Below, piece after piece: positions 17,820 through 26,371 of a stretch of DNA of 45,136 nucleotides. Where the stretch lies: assembly GCA_030427825.1 (NCBI GenBank), contig JAUICO010000029.1:1-45136 (forward strand), read 5' to 3'. The stretch is from a bacterium. Lineage in GTDB: Bacteria; Myxococcota_A; Bradymonadia; REDH01. Numbering within the stretch: the stretch's first letter is position 1; each line of letters opens with the position of its first letter. A program made the translations under genes and the position numbers. Under the pieces are notes generated by a model. The model saw only the letters and a list, made by a program, of their open reading frames with translations. It made no database searches and was not told the DNA's origin.

Positions 17820-18432
17820 CGCGTTCGGCAGCAGGAATGGATCGAAGAGGACGTGATTCCGGCGGGTCATTGACGAGGCCGAAGCTCTGGTAGGGCGGAT
17901 TGCGTCGTCGGACAAACGAAAAGGACCCGGTGAGGTCTTCGCCGATCACCTCGTTCATGTCCCGCCCGTCGACGACCTGCGCTTCAAAGGAGCCGGCGAT
18001 ACGTGTCTCCTGTTCGCCATGGAATTCGTCAAACACGATGGTCCCGATGAGAACACCCAGGAGGTCCAGCTCCTCAGGGCAGCTGACCGGAAACTGAAGG
18101 GAGCCCTCTACGGGAGCCCCGCTACCGGGCGGGCCCACCTCCAGGGCCTCACCAACGCGGTTCTTCAGCTCGCGGCGGCCGGTGACCGTGAAGACCAGAT
18201 AATCCCGAAACGCCGTCGCCGCTCCGTCTTCGTCCTGAAAGCGGAGCACGCCCACGTCGTCGAGGATGTCCGACCAGGTCGCAAATGTGTAGTCATATGG
18301 CAGCAGGTTGCTGTCGCAGTCACCCCAGCGGAGGGTTCCTTCGAGGCGAACTTCTGTGTCGTTCTTTCGGCATCCCGACAGCGCCGCCGAGACGCAGAGC
18401 AGGACGGTAAGGCCTGTACGAAGCGCCTTCAT
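17767..18432 (-). CDS. Predicted lipoprotein, function unknown
   Basis: The 221-residue protein has a strong lipoprotein signal (LCVSAALSGC). The mature part has four Cys (in WGDCDSNLL and FPVSCPEEL) and alternating strands (YLVFTVTGRRELKN, TRIAGSFEAQVVDGRDM, LTGSFSFVRRRNP), compatible with a lipocalin-like or beta-sandwich fold. I do not recognise the family. Its ATG overlaps the cvpA stop by 4 bases (ATGA), and its 3' end overlaps the kinase start, so the three genes form one translation-coupled unit. Confidence 0.75.
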   Translation of the reverse strand: MKALRTGLTVLLCVSAALSGCRKNDTEVRLEGTLRWGDCDSNLLPYDYTFATWSDILDDVGVLRFQDEDGAATAFRDYLVFTVTGRRELKNRVGEALEVGPPGSGAPVEGSLQFPVSCPEELDLLGVLIGTIVFDEFHGEQETRIAGSFEAQVVDGRDMNEVIGEDLTGSFSFVRRRNPPYQSFGLVNDPPESRPLRSIPAAERDERTSPIRTIRATQAPR

Positions 18433-19061
18433 TCGACCACCACCAGTTCGCGGTAGTCCGGGAGGGCGGCGTTGCTGTTTGGTGACTCCGCGGTCGCGGG
18501 CGAGCCTTCCGCAGCGCCGCTCTCGGGCCGCGTCGCCGCGCCCCGGGTATCGTGGGCTTCGTCTTCGTCGCCCTGCAGCTTGCGTCGCAGGGTCTCGACA
18601 TTCACCCAACGGTCGATCTCGACTTCGTCGACGATCCGGAGCGCCACGCTCTCGTTGATATCGGGGCCCAGGCGATCGCGGGCGATCAGCATCCCATTCC
18701 CCGCAACATAGATGATGATCAACGCCTCGGCAGCTCCGACGACGGCGCCGGCAACGCGGTCCATCGTGTCCATGACGTCGCTTACGCCGCGGACGACGCG
18801 AATCGCGAACCACGCGCCGATCATGAAGACGAGGTAGAGGCCAACACCGGCCACTGCGAGCGCGATGCCGCCTGTGCCGGCGTCGCCGAGCTGCGGAGCG
18901 ATTCCCGCCAGAGACGGCTGGATAGCGGGCGCGAAAGCGGGCGCGAAGGCGGCCGCAGCGATCGCACAGCCGAGGCCGGCGAGCTGGGAGAGAAACCCGG
19001 TCCACGCGCCGAGCCCGATCAATCCGATCAAGAGAACGATGGCGACGATATCGAAGAGCAT
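18429..19061 (-). CDS. cvpA: CvpA family membrane protein
   Basis: The 210-residue protein has four hydrophobic segments in the first ~135 residues (DIVAIVLLIGLIGLGAWTG, a Gly/Ala-rich second and third, and VVGAAEALIIIYVAGNG), matching the CvpA (colicin V production) family with its early GxWxG turn. The C-terminal ~65 residues are polar and Ser/Glu/Ala-rich and lie outside the membrane. CvpA proteins affect envelope integrity and export in several bacteria, with an unclear mechanism. It heads the minus-strand cluster and is divergent from glpX, with 153 bases between. Confidence 0.85.
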   Translation of the reverse strand: MLFDIVAIVLLIGLIGLGAWTGFLSQLAGLGCAIAAAAFAPAFAPAIQPSLAGIAPQLGDAGTGGIALAVAGVGLYLVFMIGAWFAIRVVRGVSDVMDTMDRVAGAVVGAAEALIIIYVAGNGMLIARDRLGPDINESVALRIVDEVEIDRWVNVETLRRKLQGDEDEAHDTRGAATRPESGAAEGSPATAESPNSNAALPDYRELVVVE

Positions 19062-19214
19062 GAGAGAACCCGTGTATCCGCGCAAGGTGACATGGACCGG
19101 CGTCATTGTCGACTTCGCGGCGCAATCCGCGGGCCGCCTCGGGAATGGCCTGGACAGCTTCGCGACGATCGAGCACAGGGCGCCCGAACCCAACGTGTCG
19201 ACAGGGAGAGGGGG

Positions 19215-20225
19215 ATGGATCGCAACCTTGCGCTTGAGCTCGTTCGAGTGACTGAAGCCGCCGCAATCAACGCGGCGAGAACCATGGGGCGTGGCGATGT
19301 CCACGCCAGTGACCAGGCCGCGGTCTCCGCGATGCGTACGGCGTTTCAGTTGATGGAAATCGACGGCACCATCGTAATCGGCGAGGGTGAGCTCGACGAG
19401 GCGCCGATGCTCTACATCGGGGAGAAGGTTGGTCGCGCCGCAGAAGGCGACGAGAAGGTCGACATCGCCCTGGATCCGCTGGAGGGAACCGGACTCTGTG
19501 CGTACGGCCGCCCCGGCGCACTCGCGGTCGTCGCGATGGCAAAGGCCGGCTGCTTTCTGCATGCGCCGGACATGTACATGGACAAGATCGCCACCGGTTC
19601 TGCCGGTCGCGATGTGATCGACATCACAAAAACCCCCACAGAAAACGTCTACAACGTGGCTGCTGCGAAGGGCGTCACTGTCGAAGAACTCACCGTCGTT
19701 ATCCTCGATCGCTCGCGCCACGAAGACACGATCCGCGAAGTGCGGGCGGCGGGTGCTCGAATCAAGCTGATTCAGGATGGCGATGTACACGCGGCGATCG
19801 CAACCTGTGCCGATGAGACCGGCATCGATCTCATGCTCGGCATCGGCGGCGCACCGGAGGGGGTCCTCGCTGCGGCGGCGCTTCAGTGCATCGGCGGCGG
19901 CATGCAGGGTCAGCTCGTGTTTAAGAACGACCGGGAGCGTGAGCGCGCGAAGAAGATGATGGCCGGGCGGGACATCTACCGCGTGCTGACTATTGACGAT
20001 CTCGCTCACGGCGACATCGTTTTCGCCGCTACCGGGGTGACCTCGGGTGATATGCTGCGTGGCGTACGCTTCACGCACCACGGGTGCGAGACGCATTCCA
20101 TCGCAATGCGCAACAAGTCCGGCACGGTTCGCCACATCGAGGCGAAGCACGTTTTCAACGATAAGCCGAACTACTCGACGGAAGGATTCATCGTCGCGGA
20201 CGAGCAGGTTGATCCGCCGGACTGA
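19215..20225 (+). CDS. glpX: Fructose-1,6-bisphosphatase, class II (GlpX)
   Basis: The 336-residue enzyme hydrolyses fructose-1,6-bisphosphate in gluconeogenesis. It carries the class II signature IDGTIVIGEGELDEAPML (metal ligand Glu57 and neighbours), the lithium-sensitive phosphatase motif DPLEGTG (87-93), and GIGGAPEGVLAAAAL for substrate binding. Start: ATG 19215 has a purine-rich ribosome site (GGGAGAGGGG) directly upstream; the frame is open much further upstream, but that stretch lies opposite cvpA and is noise. Length is normal. Confidence 0.96.
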   Translation: MDRNLALELVRVTEAAAINAARTMGRGDVHASDQAAVSAMRTAFQLMEIDGTIVIGEGELDEAPMLYIGEKVGRAAEGDEKVDIALDPLEGTGLCAYGRPGALAVVAMAKAGCFLHAPDMYMDKIATGSAGRDVIDITKTPTENVYNVAAAKGVTVEELTVVILDRSRHEDTIREVRAAGARIKLIQDGDVHAAIATCADETGIDLMLGIGGAPEGVLAAAALQCIGGGMQGQLVFKNDRERERAKKMMAGRDIYRVLTIDDLAHGDIVFAATGVTSGDMLRGVRFTHHGCETHSIAMRNKSGTVRHIEAKHVFNDKPNYSTEGFIVADEQVDPPD

Positions 20226-20233
20226 CACCCGCG

Positions 20234-20262
20234 TTGACAGTGAGGATCGCGGGCAATTACAG
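20234..20262 (+). promoter_or_regulatory. Probable sigma-70 promoter for the region-4-like gene
   Basis: TTGACA at 20234-20239 is a perfect -35. The -10 is weak: ATTACA or TTACAG at 16-17 bases spacing. A start near 20268-20270 would make the TTG at 20268 useless for initiation and supports ATG 20307. Confidence 0.45.
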
Positions 20263-20306
20263 AGGCGTTGATCCGCGTCACTGCGCTCTCTGAGGCCCGA
20301 TCGCCC

Positions 20307-20774
20307 ATGGCGGACAAGAAGAAGGGAATCACCCCCTCCGGCGTCGCCCGGAGGAAGGGACGTAAAGGGCTTAGGCGCTCAAAGACGCTGGCGTCTCGTC
20401 GCCTCTCAAAGGAGGAAATCCGCGAGTCGAATGAGATCATCGCCGCGGTGGAGGACCTCCGCCCGAGATTCCGTTCGCAGTGCGCCAATGGACCACGCCC
20501 CTGTCCGTGGATCAGCTGTAAGTTTCATCTGTACCTCGACGTCAACCCGGACTCCGGCTCGGTGAAGGTCAACTTCCCGGATCTTGAGGTGTGGGAGATG
20601 ACCGAGAGCTGCGCGCTTGACGTCGCAGACCGCGGCGGCATCACTCTCGAAGAGGTCGGCGAGATCTTGAACCTGACGCGCGAACGCATCCGTCAGGTCG
20701 AGGTCAGTGGACTCGAAAAATTGCAGGACGAATACGTAGACATCGGCGACAGCGACGAGCTGCTCAACAACTGA
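20307..20774 (+). CDS. Sigma-70 region-4-like DNA-binding protein with Cys cluster
   Basis: The 155-residue protein has a basic N-terminus (many Lys/Arg up to about residue 35), a middle part with closely spaced Cys ([20 protein letters not shown]), and a C-terminal helix-turn-helix. The last matches sigma-70 region 4: [23 protein letters not shown]. No sigma region 2 is present, so it is not a complete sigma factor. A fourth Cys ([12 protein letters not shown]) directly precedes the helix-turn-helix, so four Cys could bind zinc or an iron-sulfur cluster. Similar short proteins are widespread in deltaproteobacterial genomes, with no established role that I know of. It sits between glpX and purH. 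Confidence 0.82.
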   Translation: MADKKKGITPSGVARRKGRKGLRRSKTLASRRLSKEEIRESNEIIAAVEDLRPRFRSQCANGPRPCPWISCKFHLYLDVNPDSGSVKVNFPDLEVWEMTESCALDVADRGGITLEEVGEILNLTRERIRQVEVSGLEKLQDEYVDIGDSDELLNN

Positions 20775-20813
20775 GCAGCCGTGACGCAGCCCGCCACTCG
20801 ACGCAGGAAACCC

Positions 20814-22358
20814 ATGACCGAACGCAACAAGCCGCTTGCGCTGATCTCTGTCGCCAACAAGCGCGGCGTCGCCGATTTCGCTGCGCGCCTCACGGCGGCG
20901 GGATACGAAGTGCTGTCCACCGGCGGGACGCTGAACGCGATCCGAGAAGCCGGTGTCGCTGCCACACCGGTCAGCGAATACACCGGCTCGCCCGAGGTCT
21001 TCGGCGGTCGCGTCAAGACCCTGCACCCGAAGATTCACGGCGGCATCCTGATGAGGCGCGGAGACGTAGGCGACGCCGCCGAGGCCGAAGCGAACGGAAT
21101 TCGCCCCATCGATATCGTAGCAGTGAACCTCTACGCATTTCGCGAAACCGTCGCGCGACCGGACGTAACGCTCGCCGAGGCGATCGAGAAAATCGACATC
21201 GGTGGACCGACCATGGTTCGCTCTGCAGCGAAGAACAGCAGCACGGTGACAATCGTCGTCGACCCTGAGGACTACTCCGCAGTCGCTGATGAGGTGGATG
21301 CGGGCGGCGTCGGCGACGCGACTCGTCGCCGACTCTCGCTCAAGGCCTTCCGGCACACCGCCGCCTATGATGCTGCGATCGCGAGCTGGCTCGGAACGAA
21401 CGGCGGAGACAACCCGACGCTGCCAGAGGAGGTGCATCGCCCGTTGATTCGCGTGCAAAGCCTGCGTTACGGCGAGAACCCGCATCAGGCCGCCGCCCTG
21501 TACCGCGACGATGGTGTCCCGGAGCTCAACGGCGCGGTGGTGCTGCAGGGCAAGGCGCTGTCCTACAACAACCTTGTAGACCTCGATGGCGCGCAGGCAG
21601 CGGTACTGGAATTCGACGAGCCCGCAGCTGTCGTCGTCAAGCACACGAACCCCTGCGGCGTTGGACGTGACTCGAGCTCACTATTGCAGGCCTATCGGGC
21701 CGCGCACGCCGGTGATCCCGTGTCCGCGTTCGGAGGCATCGTCGCGTTGAATCGCCCCGTCGGTGCGGATGTCGCGGCGGCCCTGGCGGAGACCTTTCTT
21801 GAGGTCGTCACCGCCCCCGGCTTTGACGATGAGGCGCGGCAGATTCTGTCTGCGAAGACGAATCTGCGGCTCATCGACACCTCAGCCGCGAAGCTGGACG
21901 TGATTCGTGCCCGACCCACGCTCTTCGGCACACTGATCCAGGACGATGATCCGCGCATCAGCGACATCGCAGAGGACTGGACAGTGGCTACAGAGCGCGC
22001 TCCCACGAGTGACGAAGCGACGGCCTTGCGCTTTCTCTGGCGCGTCTGCAAGCACGTGAAGTCGAACGCCATCGTCGTTGGAAGCTCGTCGCGCACCTAC
22101 GGAGTGGGTGCCGGTCAGATGTCCCGCGTAGATGCCGCGCGCCTCGCAGTGACGAAGGCGACGGGCGACCTCGCCGGCGCCGCGCTTGCGAGCGACGCGT
22201 TCTTCCCGTTCAGAGACGGTGTCGACGTCGCCGCTGAGGCCGGCATTCGCGCGGTCATTCAGCCGGGCGGATCGAAGCGAGACTCCGAAGTCATCGCGGC
22301 GGCCAATGAGCACGGAATCGCGATGGTGTTCACGGGTCACCGGCACTTCAGGCACTAG
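20814..22358 (+). CDS. purH: Bifunctional AICAR formyltransferase/IMP cyclohydrolase
   Basis: The 514-residue enzyme performs the last two steps of IMP synthesis. The N-terminal MGS-like cyclohydrolase domain (about 1-200) has [30 protein letters not shown] and [10 protein letters not shown]. The C-terminal transformylase has [22 protein letters not shown] and the final [11 protein letters not shown] and [11 protein letters not shown]. Start: ATG 20814 has GCAGGA 5 bases upstream; a GTG at 20781 is in frame but has no such site. Length is normal for the family. Confidence 0.96.
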   Translation: MTERNKPLALISVANKRGVADFAARLTAAGYEVLSTGGTLNAIREAGVAATPVSEYTGSPEVFGGRVKTLHPKIHGGILMRRGDVGDAAEAEANGIRPIDIVAVNLYAFRETVARPDVTLAEAIEKIDIGGPTMVRSAAKNSSTVTIVVDPEDYSAVADEVDAGGVGDATRRRLSLKAFRHTAAYDAAIASWLGTNGGDNPTLPEEVHRPLIRVQSLRYGENPHQAAALYRDDGVPELNGAVVLQGKALSYNNLVDLDGAQAAVLEFDEPAAVVVKHTNPCGVGRDSSSLLQAYRAAHAGDPVSAFGGIVALNRPVGADVAAALAETFLEVVTAPGFDDEARQILSAKTNLRLIDTSAAKLDVIRARPTLFGTLIQDDDPRISDIAEDWTVATERAPTSDEATALRFLWRVCKHVKSNAIVVGSSSRTYGVGAGQMSRVDAARLAVTKATGDLAGAALASDAFFPFRDGVDVAAEAGIRAVIQPGGSKRDSEVIAAANEHGIAMVFTGHRHFRH

Positions 22359-22397
22359 GCATCTGGATAACTGAGACACTCTGCAATCGGTCCACGT

Positions 22398-23672
22398 ATG
22401 AAGATTCTGATTATCGGCAGCGGCGGCCGTGAACATGCAATCGCCTGGAAAGTGGCTCAGAGCCCCCTGGTCGATGGCGTATTCGTCGCGCCGGGGAACC
22501 CGGGTACCGCTGCGACCGACGGCGTTGCGAACGTCAACGTCGTGGTCTCGGACCACGATGCGGTTGCTGCTTTCGCAGCTGCCAACGATGTCGGACTTGT
22601 GGTGATCGGACCCGAAGCCCCGCTGGTCGCTGGTCTCGCCGACAGTCTCCGCGCTACCGGGCTGTCGGTGGTCGGGCCCGGTGCCGATGGTGCTGTCCTC
22701 GAAGGCTCCAAGACCTTCGCGAAAGAGGTGATGGATGCGGCCGGCGTGCCGACCGCGCGCTGGGCGCGAGTACACAGTGACGCGGACATCGACACCTTCT
22801 GCGACCGCTTCGACGGCGCCGCGCTGGTCGTCAAAGCGGACGGACTCGCCGCTGGCAAAGGCGTGATCGTCTGTGACGATGTAGAGAGCGCGCGGATTGC
22901 GGCCAAAGAGATGCTGCGGGATCGCCCCTTCGGCGAAGCGAGCGCGAGCATCGTTCTCGAGGAGCGTCTTGAAGGCATCGAGACGAGCTACATCGTTCTG
23001 GCTTCAGGCTCGAACTACGTCGCGCTTCCGACCTCTCAAGACCACAAGCGCCTGCAGGATGGCGATCGCGGTCCGAACACCGGAGGCATGGGAGCCTTCA
23101 CTCCCGCGCCCTTCGTCAGCGACTCCATGCGTGCCGCATTTCACGAAGAGGTCATCGAGCCGGTGCTCGCCGAGCTGGCCGCACGTGGCATCGACTTCAG
23201 GGGCTTCCTGTACGCCGGGATGATGTTGACAGCGGCCGGACCGCGCGTGCTTGAATTCAACGTTCGTCTCGGAGACCCGGAGACGCAGGTCCTGCTGAGC
23301 GCGATTGACGAGGATATTGTTCCGGCGCTGGTCGATTGCGCCAATGGCAGCCTCAGTACGCGTACGTTCTCGGCCGCAGGAGCGGCGGCGGTCATCGTGT
23401 TGGCGGCCGAAGGCTACCCGACGAAACCGGTGAAGGGCGCGCCAATCGAAGGGATTGACGCGGCGAACTCGCACGCGGCTGTGACCGTCTTTCACGCAGG
23501 CACACGAGAGTCCGGCGAGGCGGTCTGCGTCAACGGCGGGCGCGTGCTCGGTGTAACCGGGCGCGCGGCCACGCCGGACGAAGCTGTGCGCGTTGCCTAC
23601 GAAGCCGCGCGAGAGATCTCATGGCCCGGTCTGCAGATGCGTTCTGATATCGGAAAGGCGCTGTCTCTCTAG
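22398..23672 (+). CDS. purD: Phosphoribosylamine-glycine ligase (GAR synthetase)
   Basis: The 424-residue ATP-grasp enzyme joins glycine to phosphoribosylamine in purine synthesis. It begins KILIIGSGGREHAIAWK, has the central ATP-grasp signatures (VVKADGLAAGKGV and DHKRLQDGDRGPNTGGMG) and the metal-binding EFNVRLGDPETQ. It follows purH by 39 bases, in the frequent purH-purD order. After the stop a perfect 6-bp inverted repeat (23682-23698) has no T-run, so it is a weak terminator candidate at best. Confidence 0.96.
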   Translation: MKILIIGSGGREHAIAWKVAQSPLVDGVFVAPGNPGTAATDGVANVNVVVSDHDAVAAFAAANDVGLVVIGPEAPLVAGLADSLRATGLSVVGPGADGAVLEGSKTFAKEVMDAAGVPTARWARVHSDADIDTFCDRFDGAALVVKADGLAAGKGVIVCDDVESARIAAKEMLRDRPFGEASASIVLEERLEGIETSYIVLASGSNYVALPTSQDHKRLQDGDRGPNTGGMGAFTPAPFVSDSMRAAFHEEVIEPVLAELAARGIDFRGFLYAGMMLTAAGPRVLEFNVRLGDPETQVLLSAIDEDIVPALVDCANGSLSTRTFSAAGAAAVIVLAAEGYPTKPVKGAPIEGIDAANSHAAVTVFHAGTRESGEAVCVNGGRVLGVTGRAATPDEAVRVAYEAAREISWPGLQMRSDIGKALSL

Positions 23673-23818
23673 AACGTTCCGACGCACCCGGTGTGCGTAG
23701 CGCGGACACGCACGGCAAGCACGGCTCAGGCCTGCGCCACGGCTGAAGAGCAGCCCGCCGGCCGTCACCGGCAACCTGCAGCAGCGATTGTCGAGCCGCG
23801 TCCGACGGCCATTGTGCG

Positions 23819-24979
23819 TCAGTCGTCGCGGCCGAAGAGTCGTGCGAAGAACCCCTTCTTCTTTGGCGGGGGGAGCGGGGTTCTGGCGCGGGGCGTGTCA
23901 TCGTCGCCGAGAACAGCGGCCAGGATGTCTTCTTCGTCGACCTTCCCGCCGGAGTTTGCTGTCATGGACAGGGATTCAGCGATCTCCTCCTGACTGCCGA
24001 CCGTGGCGTGTGATCCTGTCACTGTGCGGATCAGACGATTGATCGCTTCGGCCTCGTCCAGCCCGGTTGCGGGCTCGGCGTCCGGCTGAACGACGAGGTC
24101 TGATCCGAGCTCGACCACATCTTCGCCGTCATCGATGTCGTCGTAGATCACCAGGGGGTCATCCGAGATCATCTGCTCGCGGTGCTTCTCAATCCTCTCG
24201 ATGTCGGCGGGATTCAGGTCTTCTGTGCCGCTGAATATCTGATCAAATGATGAATCGATATCCTGGTTCAGGCCGTCGGCGGAGATTTCATTAAAGAGCT
24301 CGCCGCGCGATTCCGGCGGCGTCGATTCCTGCCTCAGCTCCTTGTCGAAGCTTTCGATGGTCTCCGGAGCATCCGCGTCGCCGAGCCCGGCCGTTTCAAC
24401 AAGATCTACAGCTGTGTGGTCGGCACCCGCCTGCGCCGGCGATTCGTCGGCGTCCGCCTCACGAGATACCGACGCTGCCTCGCTCGCTGCGGCCTCTGGC
24501 CCTGCCGGGGCCTTCCGGACCAGGCGATAAGGTCCGCTGTTGGTTGTGGGTCGGCCGGCGGGGCTGAGTGCCTGCATACGGGTGGTTGGGCGTCGGCCGC
24601 CGAGCCGCGCGTGTGCCGTCTCAAAGTCGCTGGTCGTTGCCTGAAACTCGCCGGTTGTCGCCTTGCGCTCCTGACGAAGCGCCATGGCTTTCTTGTAGAT
24701 ACCCTTGCTGGCGGCGTTCATGCGCTGGAGTTTGAGGATCAGCGCCAGGACGGACCCATCTGCGCGATACTTCACTTTGCGTACTTCGCCCTGGGCCCTG
24801 AACACAGAGAGACCGTTGCCGAGCACGTATTCGATCAGCAGCTCACTGCCGATCGAGCGCTCGGTATTGGCCGGTACGACGAGTCCTCCCTTGCGAAAGA
24901 ACTTCGCATAGCTCTCGGCGAAGTCATCCTCCGTCGAACAGCCCTCTACCGTAATGCGGATGCCGTCCGGCTTCCCCAT
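23819..24979 (-). CDS. PilZ-domain protein of the myxobacterial type
   Basis: The 386-residue protein starts with a ~110-residue PilZ-like domain (ESYAKFFRKGGLVVPANTER, GSELLIEYVLGNGLSVFRAQGEV, LILKLQRMNAASKGIY), close to the myxobacterial PilZ subfamily. The usual c-di-GMP motif RxxxR is not evident, so ligand binding is uncertain. The remainder is a long acidic, low-complexity region (many Asp, Glu, Ala, Ser) ending in a basic Pro-Lys-Lys tail (PPPKKKGFFARLFGRDD) that could contact membrane or nucleic acid. Start: ATG 24979, with TTGGAG 10 bases upstream. Likely a cytoplasmic regulator or adaptor; the role is unknown. Confidence 0.8.
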   Translation of the reverse strand: MGKPDGIRITVEGCSTEDDFAESYAKFFRKGGLVVPANTERSIGSELLIEYVLGNGLSVFRAQGEVRKVKYRADGSVLALILKLQRMNAASKGIYKKAMALRQERKATTGEFQATTSDFETAHARLGGRRPTTRMQALSPAGRPTTNSGPYRLVRKAPAGPEAAASEAASVSREADADESPAQAGADHTAVDLVETAGLGDADAPETIESFDKELRQESTPPESRGELFNEISADGLNQDIDSSFDQIFSGTEDLNPADIERIEKHREQMISDDPLVIYDDIDDGEDVVELGSDLVVQPDAEPATGLDEAEAINRLIRTVTGSHATVGSQEEIAESLSMTANSGGKVDEEDILAAVLGDDDTPRARTPLPPPKKKGFFARLFGRDD

Positions 24980-25019
24980 GCTTTGTGATCTCCAAGTATT
25001 CGCGGTCTTTCGATGGACG

Positions 25020-25048
25020 AGCATACGAAAAGCGGCGCCCCAACGCAA
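25020..25048 (-). promoter_or_regulatory. Putative sigma-70 promoter for the PilZ gene
   Basis: On the minus strand TTGCGT (25048-25043) and TATGCT (25025-25020) are 17 bases apart, matching consensus at 3/6 and 4/6. The position, about 40 bases before the PilZ-protein start, is right, but the match is modest. Confidence 0.35.
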
Positions 25049-25090
25049 AGGCTGCGACGCGCGAAAACCGCGATCCTCCGGCCGGCGGGA

Positions 25091-26143
25091 TCAACCCGAC
25101 TTGGCCAGATCCTCAGCAGCAGGAGCCGTCATGGCGTTGGTCGGGAGATCGAAGTGAACCCGGATCTTCGTCTCAATGTCATGGGCGATGGCCGCATTTT
25201 CCTGCAGGAAGCGCTTCGCATTCTCACGACCCTGCCCCAAACGCTCGCCATCGTAGGAGTACCAGGCCCCGGTCTTGTCGACGATGCCAAGGTCAGAACC
25301 GATATCGATCAGATCCGCCTCGCGTGAGATGCCCTTGCCGTACATGATGTCGAACTCGGCCTGCCGGAAGGGCGGCGCGAGCTTGTTCTTCACGAACTTC
25401 ACGCGGGTACGGTTACCGACGACGTCGGTACCATCTTTCAGCGCGCCGATACGGCGAATGTCGATGCGCATCGAGGCGTAGAACTTCAGCGCGTTACCGC
25501 CCGAAGTGGTCTCAGGGCTACCAAACATCACGCCGATTTTCTGACGAATCTGGTTGATGAACACCAGGCAGGTCTGTGAGCGCGAGATGTTGCCCGTGAG
25601 CTTACGCAACGCCTGACTCATCAGGCGTGCCTGCAGGCCCACATGGGTGTCGCCCATCTCGCCCTCCAACTCCGCGCGGGGAATCAGAGCCGCGACGGAG
25701 TCAATGACCACCATGTCCACTGCACCGGAGCGGACCAGCATATCCGCGATCTCAAGTGCCTGCTCGCCCGTGTCAGGCTGGCTGATCAGAAGCTCGTCAA
25801 CGTTTACGCCCAGCGCTCGCGCATAGGTCACATCCAACGCGTGCTCGGCGTCGATGAATGCCGCGATACCACCGGCCTTCTGCGCCTCGGCGATCGCATG
25901 CAGCGTCAGCGTCGTTTTACCCGACGACTCCGGGCCGTAGATCTCTACGATACGACCCCGAGGATACCCACCAATACCGGCGGCGACGTCGATGCTGATC
26001 GATGCCGTGGGGATGACCTGTACGCCCTCCACCAACGCGTCGCCGTCGCCAAGGCGCATAATCGCACCCTTGCCGAACTGCTTTTCGACGCTCTTCATCG
26101 TCAACTCAAGGGCCTTTTCTCTACTGTCTGACTGCTTCGCCAT
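25091..26143 (-). CDS. recA: Recombinase RecA
   Basis: The 350-residue protein is a complete RecA: Walker A GPESSGKT (70-77), Walker [13 protein letters not shown], the L1/L2 DNA loops ([11 protein letters not shown] and [14 protein letters not shown]), and [13 protein letters not shown]. It catalyses strand exchange and LexA self-cleavage. Start: ATG 26143 has GAGGAG 6 bases upstream; the GTG two codons earlier is less likely. A LexA-type box lies 93-104 bases upstream. It ends a cinA-thpR-recA arrangement; a 228-base gap before recA suggests it also has its own promoter. Confidence 0.98.
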   Translation of the reverse strand: MAKQSDSREKALELTMKSVEKQFGKGAIMRLGDGDALVEGVQVIPTASISIDVAAGIGGYPRGRIVEIYGPESSGKTTLTLHAIAEAQKAGGIAAFIDAEHALDVTYARALGVNVDELLISQPDTGEQALEIADMLVRSGAVDMVVIDSVAALIPRAELEGEMGDTHVGLQARLMSQALRKLTGNISRSQTCLVFINQIRQKIGVMFGSPETTSGGNALKFYASMRIDIRRIGALKDGTDVVGNRTRVKFVKNKLAPPFRQAEFDIMYGKGISREADLIDIGSDLGIVDKTGAWYSYDGERLGQGRENAKRFLQENAAIAHDIETKIRVHFDLPTNAMTAPAAEDLAKSG

Positions 26144-26235
26144 GTGCACTCCTCAGTACGTCCGTTGTGTTCGCTCACCTGATCTCGCCAAACCCTTCGA
26201 ACAATGCGAGGTGGATTCAGGAAACCGGAGACGCG

Positions 26236-26247
26236 GAACAGGTGTTC
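26236..26247 (-). promoter_or_regulatory. Putative LexA (SOS) box upstream of recA
   Basis: The sequence GAACAGGTGTTC is a perfect GAAC-N4-GTTC inverted repeat, the LexA operator type first known from Bacillus; the inner bases AGGT also fit its RNRY pattern. The wider 17 bases (26234-26250) also match 14 positions of the published Myxococcus xanthus SOS motif as I remember it. It lies in the gap upstream of recA, the classic target. I see no convincing -35/-10 pair around it. Confidence 0.65.
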
Positions 26248-26371
26248 AGTAACATGCTGCCGAGCCCTACGCAACTCGAAAACACGAGCGGAGAGTCGAT
26301 CACCGACGCGGCCTGTTGCGCCGCTCGGCGAACAACAGAGACCGCCGACGGGTCTCGTCCGCCCGCGCGAG

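Noticed and set aside
19062..20228. Minus-strand frame extending cvpA upstream across glpX
   Set aside because: The CvpA membrane segments begin only at ATG 19061; the rest is opposite glpX.
20406..22775. Large minus-strand frames opposite purH and purD (412 and 297 codons)
   Set aside because: Mirror frames of strongly conserved purine genes, with no motifs.
23682..23698. ACGCAC/GTGCGT hairpin after purD as a terminator
   Set aside because: Perfect stem but no T-run; may be chance in GC-rich DNA.
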